Positions 19,465-25,945 of a DNA stretch of 25,945 bases are shown one piece after another. Position 1 is the first letter of the stretch, and the number at the start of each line of letters is the position of its first letter. The stretch comes from Apostichopus californicus. Taxonomy: Eukaryota > Echinodermata > Holothuroidea > Aspidochirotida > Stichopodidae. The notes beneath the pieces are model-generated. The model was not told the DNA's origin. It did not search any database and worked only from the letters and a program-made list of their open reading frames with translations. Both the position numbers and the translations under genes were made by a program. The DNA lies in the NCBI GenBank assembly GCA_020650975.1, contig JAIPMN010001011.1:1-25945 (forward strand), in the 5' to 3' direction.

Positions 19465-22400
19465 GTCAGAGCACACATTTTAACGTACTGTAGAATATAC
19501 CTGATTTGTTATACCCTCTTAAAATCTGTCAGCCAAACTTATGCCAATTTGCCAAATAACTGACTTACACTACAGTATGTTTGTATAGTATGTGATGTAG
19601 CCTAGGCCTATGCAGTTAATGATTTTGTGTAACTGGCATGGGGGTCGTGTCATTCCGCCTTTCCGCTATAGAAAAAGTGCCATTCCGCCATGTTATCCCG
19701 AAGCACTTTTGTATGGCGGAAAGAGCACATTATTGTGGGTGCACTGTAGGCTTATATGCACTGTTTATATATTGCTTCGCTTCACACTACCTAGGCCCGC
19801 AAAATCCACAAATCGGTCATTTAAATCGACAATCAGAATCTGTCTTTTTAATAAACAATCAACCTAAATTCGATTTATTCAACCAACTACGATATGTTTT
19901 AAGAAAGTGTATCGACTCTTATGAACTTCCAAGTAAAACTATTCAATCAACATGAACATTATCTAGACTATCTATTCCCCAATCTTGTCTTAACTACAAT
20001 TCAGTCCATCCAGCAAACCTCACATTTGAAGACGGTGTACCTATCCTTCCACGCCAATCAAAGAAAGTTTCACCGATACATTCGGAATGCGTAAAATCCA
20101 TTCCTAAAATGTAAACGGAAAGGATTGAAACCTATCGCGGTCAGGTATAGCGGTATGTATCTATGGGGGAATGGCACTGGAAACACTGGCATTACTTACA
20201 CTATACTACTAACTTCGGAGGTTGTTTTTTTTCATTCGTTTTGTAATGTTTACAGATGAAATCATTTCTGTAATAGTCATAGAAATCAGCATACATGTTA
20301 CTGTATGAATGTTGCCATACTGTGTAAAGTACCAGAAAGCTAACTTGTTAATCACACTATAAACATTCAAACAATCTTCAACACAATTAAGGAAGCAGTT
20401 GGTGATGAAATTATAGTACAATTACCATTTTATTTTCTTTCTGACAGGGGGAAGGTCGCATTTGTGACTGGTGGTGGGTCAGGAATTTGCTACACTATCT
20501 GTGAAGTTCTCATGAGGTACAGTATATATAATTATAGATTAACTGTCTCTTACATGGAACCGTTCAAATCACCAAACAGTGGGTATGGTAATTGCACAAG
20601 TATTCACAGAAAGCTACTAAGATTTACACAAAGTACTTCCTGAACTTGGTTTCAATGATATCTTGCTGACATAGCCTGAAGATAATTACAAAGAATTGGA
20701 AGAATTGGTTATAATTAGCATGCTCACTTACTCTTTTGTAATTTATCAGTTACAATAACTCACTAAGTTGCTGTGGTGACGGTGTTAAATATAACCTTTG
20801 CACCTGATTTCAGTTAGCATATTATTATGTACTGGTGTACAGATTAAAAACTTGAACCAAACCTGATATCTGTGTTGACCTGACAGAGTTCTGTTTGTTA
20901 TAATTCGGTCATATCTCAAGTTTCTTTACAATTTCCTTAAGTCGTGTTCTCTCTGATGTCGCTATTTAATTCAAAATTGAAACTTTTCATGTAGACATGG
21001 CTGTAAGACAGTTATTGCCAGCAGGAAGAAAGACAGACTGGAGAAGGTGAGTAGAGAGGGATGATTTATGATTAAAAGGAAATTCATTTCATAATTTCAC
21101 TCGCATGTATATGTGTGTCGTAGTTCTAGGATCAGATCAAGTTGCACAAAAACCTGCAAGTTCCAAGTTTTTACATGTACATGCCAGCTTTGTCTCTGTG
21201 GAAATTTGGAAAGCAAGACTTGCTATTTTCTAAAAAAAATTATATCTACCAAAGCCAGGATATCAATGTCAAAATTGTTGGTTTTTTGTGTGTGTGTCCT
21301 ATATGCATTATCCTCCCCCAGTCTCTACAGTTGTAGCATGTAAAGTTGTATCATTTTATATATGTTGTTGCTTTAGCTACTAGTAACAAACTGTCTAGTA
21401 ATCTGTGCCCAGTGGAATTAATAAATGTTTCAAATTGGGACAAATTTGAAAATCATTTAATTATTTGTGTTCTTATTTAGGCAGCTGCAGAGTTGAGCAG
21501 GATTACATCTCAGGAGTGCTTGCCTGTGGTGTTGGATGTTAGAAAGGTACAGTGCAGTATGTTTTCGATTTGTACAATCTTCTTATTAATTTATATTAAT
21601 TCTAAATTGTCATTATTGATGAAGTCTATGAATGGTTCAAGATTTATATACTTGCACTTTTCCGCTGTTGTCACTTATCGTGGCTATCTTGTTCATTTGG
21701 CATTGCATCTTACCTGTCATAACATGGCAGGGTTTGATGCGACGAACAGCATCTGTCATAGTTGTGGTAGAATGCTTCAAGCAAGGGCGTAGCTAGATGT
21801 CTCTTATTACCCTTCTCTTTTGTGGGGGGGGGGGGGGCCCGATGCTTTTCTTGGGTGACTGGGCAGAATGTATTTGTTAAAAATTTTTGATCATGTCCCA
21901 TTCGTCGCCGGTTGTTTTATTTTGGACTATACCATTCAATAATAGGTGGGCGTTGGGTTTAACAATGGTTAAAGGTTGGCATAGGTTAGGGATTAATAAC
22001 ATATAATTAATTCACTAAATTAAAATTGGTTCGGAATGTTTATTTTGTCTTTGTCACAATAATTTGACAATGACAAAACAATTGTTTTAGATTCTTTACA
22101 AATACAAAACACCCTACTGTACGTTATAGTGGAATATTCTGTGTGGGACATGATCCAAAATTGCTTTTTTTTCCATTGGGTGGGAGGGGGGGAAGAAGGG
22201 TGGTCCAATGAGGGATTTGAATCCAGTTGTAGCCAATAATTTCTTTGCTCTCATAGAAAGTTCCAAATGCATATTTTTGTGATGCTTGCTTTTGTTTATA
22301 TTCACACAGCCAACTGAAATAATGACAGCGGTTGATGCAGCACTGAGCAGATTTGGCAAGATTGACTTTCTCATTAATGGTATGAAAGATACTTTGAGAT

Positions 22401-25400
22401 ACTTATTGCAGTAATTAATCTGTTTTATCTAACTTGTTGGATTGCTTCCCCAAAAACAGTTTCCTTCGTTGAGACATTTAATTCCCTAAGCTTTAATATT
22501 CTTGAATATCTGTTAATGATATCAGGCCTGGAATTTCACAATTTTAGCTACTCGCCAAAAAATGCCAATGCTTGAGAAATCTCCTGGTTATAAAAATTCA
22601 AGTTCTCATTGACATTTTCCTCAATAACAGCACACATCAGGAATTGTACCAGGTACTCGAGACCAGCCCTATCATATATGTTGCATGTATATAAGCAGTA
22701 ACATATGGTAGGACTAACGTCAGAAATCATTCCAATTTTTAACTGACGACTATTGTCAACCGATTAACCGTGTGTTTAAAGTCTACAGGCAGAAAATTGT
22801 CAGTGCCTTTTTCTTCTGCTTCTTCTGGCAAACGAAAAATCCACTGGCATTTAGCCAGTAAATAGCCTGAATTTTGAGGCCTGGGAATTGAAATAAAATC
22901 AAACTCAATTGTCGAACTTTGCTAGTTAAAAGCTACATGTAATTTGAATTGTTGTATTTCGGGGCTGTACTGATATCAAGAAGCTGCTAAGTTTCTATTG
23001 TACATTCAAGTTTAGGAGCTATAGAGATTTGCGAATATAATTCAATATTTAGGACCTCAAACTAGTATTTTAGGTGCTGCAATGATTTGGGAATATATTG
23101 CAATATTTTGGACCTGAAGCTAGAGGTATTTTAGGAGCTGCAGGTGCTTTCTATTGAAGTTTGCTAATATTTAGGAATGACGGGTTATTTCTATTGTATT
23201 TTGATTCGTGAGAACTGAGAAGGGCAAGTAATTATTCTAGTTTATTTTGCTATTTTTGGAATCACAGATCATCTCTCTTGTAGTATGATGTCTTATAGCC
23301 TTTGGTAGTCTATTATGGTACATACCCTCAACTTGCAGGTTATTTCAATAATATTTTGCTAGGAATGACTGGTTATATCAATTGTGTCTTACTTAAAACT
23401 TAAAATGTTTTTTTTTTGTATCTCAGAATGGCAGCTAACTTCTAATTCATTGTGCTATTTTAGGAGCTGCAGGCTATATCAAGTGTATTTTGATATCATC
23501 AAGATGCAAGTCATTTCTAATAATATTTCAAAAACTTGCAAAGCTGCAGGTAATTTCTGTATTAATTACCTCGATTTGTAGGAGCTGCCGGTAACTTCCT
23601 GTGTCCAGCTGCCAGTATGTCTTTCAATGCATTCAAGACGGTGATGGAAATTGATGCACAGGGAACTTTCAATGTTACCAAAGTCGTCTTTGATAAGTAT
23701 ATGAAGGTAGGAAGTTACTTTCATCAAATGTATAAATGCATTTGACTTAATGGCATCAAAGGGTTAGTATCATCACATGGGTATTGCTGCTAGTATTTAG
23801 TATTAAAGATCAAGGGTATCCTGTTGGTAAACATTTGCGATCAAATGTAGTATCCTCTACATAGTATGTAGTATCCTCTAGGAAGCAATCAGAATAAATA
23901 ACTGGATGTTAAGTTTTCAGCATTAAACCTGACGACGATTAGTTCAGTACAGTCCCAGCCAACCATGAAAAGTGTATCATTCCACAAGAACTTACCTTGA
24001 TTAGATACATTAAGGTCGCCACTGACATGACTTCAAAATGGTAGATGGAGCGACGAATCGAGGAGATTGAACACTGTTGGGTAAGACACATCGTTCAAGT
24101 CATCTTGCTTGTGGGAAATCTTCCAGGTTATATAATTCACGATGTTAATACTCGGAAATGTATACACCTAAGTAAGTAAAATATTTCAGTACAGTTAATA
24201 CGAAGTTGGAAAACATTTAAATGTAATGAATCTGTTTGCACAGTGGAATGCATATCTGTTGAATCATATACGGAAGCCATTACAATACATGTAGATGTAT
24301 AAATATGGTATTAAAAATGTATAGCCGTAAAATATTCCACATATATCGGACGTTGATTGCTTTAAGTTATGCTTTAAATCTTTATATAAGATATGTCGCA
24401 CAATCATGCATCCGATATGAGAGGTAATGCCAGATGGTGGACAGGTCTTTGAATTGCCGGATTGTCATGCTTAATGCTAGATGTCTGGCCACCCTACGAT
24501 ATCTAAGAGGCAATGCAACTAATTTGTGATGTATTGGTAATGAGTTATTAACAGTCTCCAACCATCACCAACCCCCCCCCCCCCAACAAACTGAATTTGT
24601 GTATATAATTAATTTCATGACATTGTAAATTTGTAATTCCTTTTCTCCAATTTTTGTTTTGCATCCACAGGATAATGGAGGAGTCATTGTCAACATCACT
24701 GCAACACTGCCGATTCGTGGTACCCCCTTTCAGGCTCACGCCAGTTCTGCAAAGGCTGCAATTGGTAAAAAGACTTAGATTTAATATGTCACTGATGTCA
24801 TCCTCTGTGGGGTGGGGGTGGGGGGCTGGATTTCAGCAATCTTCAGCCTCCACATAACACTCGACTTTGTTTGTCCATAGATTTGTCTATAATAGTACCT
24901 AGAGAGCATAGAGGAATGAGTCGGCAGTTACTGTGGTGTCTTTACGTCACCAAATATATCAGGCATGCTGAGGCTTGGTTTTAAACAGTTTTGCATAAAC
25001 AGATTATGAATATTCATATATAAATGCTGCACTTCAGCCAGTTGGGACAATTTCCTAATGCTGATACCTCTCTAAACTGTACTCCAATATCATGCTTTCA
25101 AAGCACTGGTATTGACAGTGCAAACAGTTCCTAACCTTGATTTGATAGAAACATGATATTCATACTGATCGTACTGACAATACGAGTGCTCTGAAGTGGG
25201 ACTTCACACTACAGTATAGAAAAAATTGTCCCAACTGGGTGTGCACTTGTACAGTAGAAGACACTGTACATATACAGTATACATTTACAGTAGCATAACA
25301 TTTACCTGAAAATGCAGGTTTTGGCTTAAGTTTTGAACTTTATACTTGTGAGGCTACCTATTTGGAAATGAAAACTGGACTATCTTGTCTTGATCTAAAA

Positions 25401-25719
25401 AATTAAAATCTTCCCACTGAACCATCCTCCTTCCCTTCTTACTTGTTTAAAACTGATGTGATAATGTCTATTTAATTACATTTCAGTAAGAAAAGACAAA
25501 CAAACCTAGAAGGAATACACTCCTCAGAGGCAATGGTACAGTGATATACTTACAAATGCAAGCCTGTCCATCATCTTTTATGTCTTCTTGCTTTCCTGTT
25601 GTAATATCCTGCAGACACACTCACTAAATGTCTCGCATCTGAGTGGGGTCAACTTGGAGTCAGAGTGGTAGGAGTTGCTCCCGGTCCAATAGCAGAAACG
25701 GAAGGAATGACTAGACTGG
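19388..25719 (+). CDS. DECR2: DECR2, peroxisomal 2,4-dienoyl-CoA reductase homolog (8 coding exons, 3' part outside window)
   Basis: NADPH-dependent reductase that converts 2,4-dienoyl-CoA to 3-enoyl-CoA during peroxisomal breakdown of polyunsaturated fatty acids. Exons: 19388-19464, 20448-20516, 20995-21046, 21481-21546, 22310-22379, 23582-23706, 24671-24764, 25615-25719. They total 658 bp and all phases agree. SDR features in order: [12 protein letters not shown] (residues 29-40), [11 protein letters not shown] with basic residues suited to NADPH (50-60), [11 protein letters not shown] (111-121), [10 protein letters not shown] with D136, [11 protein letters not shown] (156-166), HASSAKAAI with K181, and APGPI (206-210). 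The classic YxxxK tyrosine is replaced by alanine, as in DECR2. The cofactor motif ends in cysteine instead of glycine. The start has an in-frame TAA three bases upstream. The C-terminal peroxisome signal would lie outside the window. Assignment is by remembered similarity to human DECR2; DECR1-type paralogues fit less well. Confidence 0.95.
19659..19723. repeat. 65-bp inverted repeat (hairpin)
   Basis: CTTTCCGCTATAGAAAAAGT plus GC at 19659-19680 pairs imperfectly with GCACTTTTGTATGGCGGAAA plus G at 19703-19723, around a 22-base loop. A related wording (ATAGCGG...GGAATGGCAC) appears inverted near 20148-20176, so it may be one end of a decayed element. Confidence 0.6.
20448..20516 (+). CDS. 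DECR2: DECR2 coding exon 2 (residues 26-49), NADPH-binding motif
   Basis: [19 protein letters not shown] then VLMR: the first strand and glycine loop of the Rossmann fold. The codon after GSGI is TGC (Cys), where family members have Gly. Acceptor CTGACAG, donor AG|GTACAG. Intron 2 (20517-20994) holds nothing recognised. Confidence 0.95.
20995..21046 (+). CDS. DECR2: DECR2 coding exon 3 (residues 49-66)
   Basis: [17 protein letters not shown], near-identical to human HGCHTVIASR; the arginines after the second strand are where NADPH-preferring SDRs hold the 2'-phosphate. Acceptor ATGTAG, donor AAG|GTGAGT. Intron 3 (21047-21480) holds nothing recognised. Confidence 0.94.
21481..21546 (+). CDS. 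DECR2: DECR2 coding exon 4 (residues 67-88)
   Basis: [20 protein letters not shown] then RK, matching human RKLAGATGRRCLPLSMDVR. Acceptor TTATTTAG, donor AAG|GTACAG, phase 0. Intron 4 (21547-22309) includes a G-run repeat fragment at 21783-21842. Confidence 0.92.
21783..21842 (+). repeat. Possible dispersed repeat fragment with G run
   Basis: AGGGCGTAGCTAGATG followed by a run of about 13 G and CCCGATG. The GGGCGTAGCTAG wording with a G run and GGCCC recalls hAT-type non-autonomous repeats common in marine invertebrates. This is recollection only; no second copy was found in the window. Confidence 0.35.
22310..22379 (+). CDS. DECR2: DECR2 coding exon 5 (residues 89-112)
   Basis: [20 protein letters not shown] then LIN, matching human [23 protein letters not shown]. 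Acceptor CACACAG, donor G|GTATGA, phase 1. Intron 5 (22380-23581) holds a ~361-bp MITE-like element and the acceptor-like repeat series. Confidence 0.95.
22523..22883 (-). mobile_element. ~361-bp MITE-like element, copy B (hAT-like ends)
   Basis: The inverse-oriented relative of 16394-16759. Its outer bases are CAGGCCTGGAATTTCAC on the left and TTTTGAGGCCTG on the right, and a CTGGCTAAATGCCAG hairpin lies near one end. The flanking 8-mers differ, so no target duplication survives. It lies in DECR2 intron 5 and has no coding capacity. Confidence 0.75.
22975..23581 (+). repeat. Degenerate repeats resembling the DECR2 exon 6 acceptor
   Basis: Variants of TTTTAGGAGCTGCAGGT followed by T-rich, TTTCTATTG-like sequence recur about ten times with irregular spacing, for example at 23012, 23070, 23130, 23170, 23351, 23424, 23459 and 23538. 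The real junction is TTTGTAG|GAGCTGCCGGTAAC. Between 23014 and 23140 the unit is about 58-60 bp. Copies are much more decayed than the IFT140 array. Confidence 0.75.
23582..23706 (+). CDS. DECR2: DECR2 coding exon 6 (residues 112-153)
   Basis: [20 protein letters not shown] then [16 protein letters not shown], the best-conserved DECR2 block. D136 aligns with the Asp proposed, as I recall, to take part in catalysis in human DECR2. Acceptor TTTGTAG|GAGCTGCCGG; this junction is echoed upstream in the intron. Donor AAG|GTAGGA. Intron 6 (23707-24670) has a C run near 24571 and little else. Confidence 0.97.
24671..24764 (+). CDS. DECR2: DECR2 coding exon 7 (residues 154-185)
   Basis: [20 protein letters not shown] then HASSAKAAI, matching human [13 protein letters not shown]...HAGSAKAAV. 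K181 is the conserved SDR lysine; alanine sits at the tyrosine position. Acceptor CCACAG, donor G|GTAAAA. Intron 7 (24765-25614) contains a 201-bp foldback element. Confidence 0.96.
25038..25238. mobile_element. 201-bp foldback (MITE-like) element
   Basis: The outer 16 bases CCAGTTGGGACAATTT are perfectly inverted at the other end (AAATTGTCCCAACTGG). Deeper in, CAAAGCACTGGTATTGACAG and the reverse complement of CTGACAATACGAGTGCTCTG match at 17 of 20, so the arms extend about 75 bp. No coding capacity. It lies in DECR2 intron 7. Confidence 0.7.
25615..25719 (+). CDS. DECR2: DECR2 coding exon 8 (residues 185-220)
   Basis: [20 protein letters not shown] then [15 protein letters not shown], matching human [24 protein letters not shown]. 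Acceptor CTGCAG, donor G|GTAAGT. The following intron (25720 onward) runs out of the window with nothing else recognised. Confidence 0.96.
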
Positions 25720-25945
25720 GTAAGTGACTGGTCGAGTCTACTGAAAACTCTGTCTGAATGGCCATTATATTCTACTAATTTGGGGAATATTCCAGGGACG
25801 GTTCGTTAAATCCGAAAACTCTCCCCTGAAAATCAGGGACATCTTGTTACCTTAGTTTAATCCCAATTCGTCCCTGGAAAACAGTAAATTTATACGAAGG
25901 GTTTAACTGTATATTAATGGTGTACTCGGAAAAAGTGACTTATTT

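Noticed and set aside
19291-19563. 90-residue open frame over DECR2 exon 1
   Set aside because: The real DECR2 frame here is a different one, starting at 19388 and joining exon 2 as ILR-GKVAF.
19638-19955. 105-residue open frame in DECR2 intron 1
   Set aside because: No recognisable domain; it overlaps a hairpin repeat and a second open frame of similar length. It could be transposon debris, but I cannot support a protein.
24571-24585. C and G homopolymer runs (also near 5592 and 21825)
   Set aside because: Simple mononucleotide runs prone to sequencing error; no function can be argued from them.

Overview
This is a stretch of an AT-rich animal nuclear genome with small exons, long repeat-laden introns and tRNA-derived SINEs. 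It carries parts of two conserved genes arranged head to head. The proteins and repeat types suggest a marine invertebrate. An echinoderm-like deuterostome is my best guess, but it is only a guess; no diagnostic marker is present.

Left and centre (1-18078, minus strand): the first 16 coding exons of IFT140, an intraflagellar transport complex A subunit. All 16 exons join without a frame break and give 742 codons. That covers the N-terminal WD40 half of a protein that is about 1460 residues in vertebrates; the rest lies beyond the left edge. One intron is of the GC-AG type. The introns hold two copies of a tRNA-derived SINE, a tRNA-like SINE head, a ~365-bp MITE-like element and a large 22-bp minisatellite.

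Middle (18079-19387): a 1.3-kb divergent intergenic region that must hold both promoters.

Right (19388-25719, plus strand): the first eight coding exons of DECR2, the peroxisomal 2,4-dienoyl-CoA reductase of the short-chain dehydrogenase family. They give 219 codons plus one base; the C-terminus is beyond the right edge.

The most unusual observation is that tandem repeats sit on splice junctions. (1) The end of IFT140 exon 8 plus its donor is reiterated about 35 times into the intron as a ~22-bp minisatellite. (2) The exon 9 donor is duplicated once as a perfect 21-bp, in-frame tandem. (3) The acceptor and first bases of DECR2 exon 6 recur as about ten degenerate copies upstream. The array units therefore carry candidate decoy splice sites. 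A second point is that the DECR2 cofactor motif has cysteine where the last glycine of TGxxxGxG is expected.

The two genes have no obvious shared pathway: one builds cilia, the other degrades polyunsaturated fatty acids in peroxisomes. Any link between them would be promoter sharing or old chromosomal linkage.
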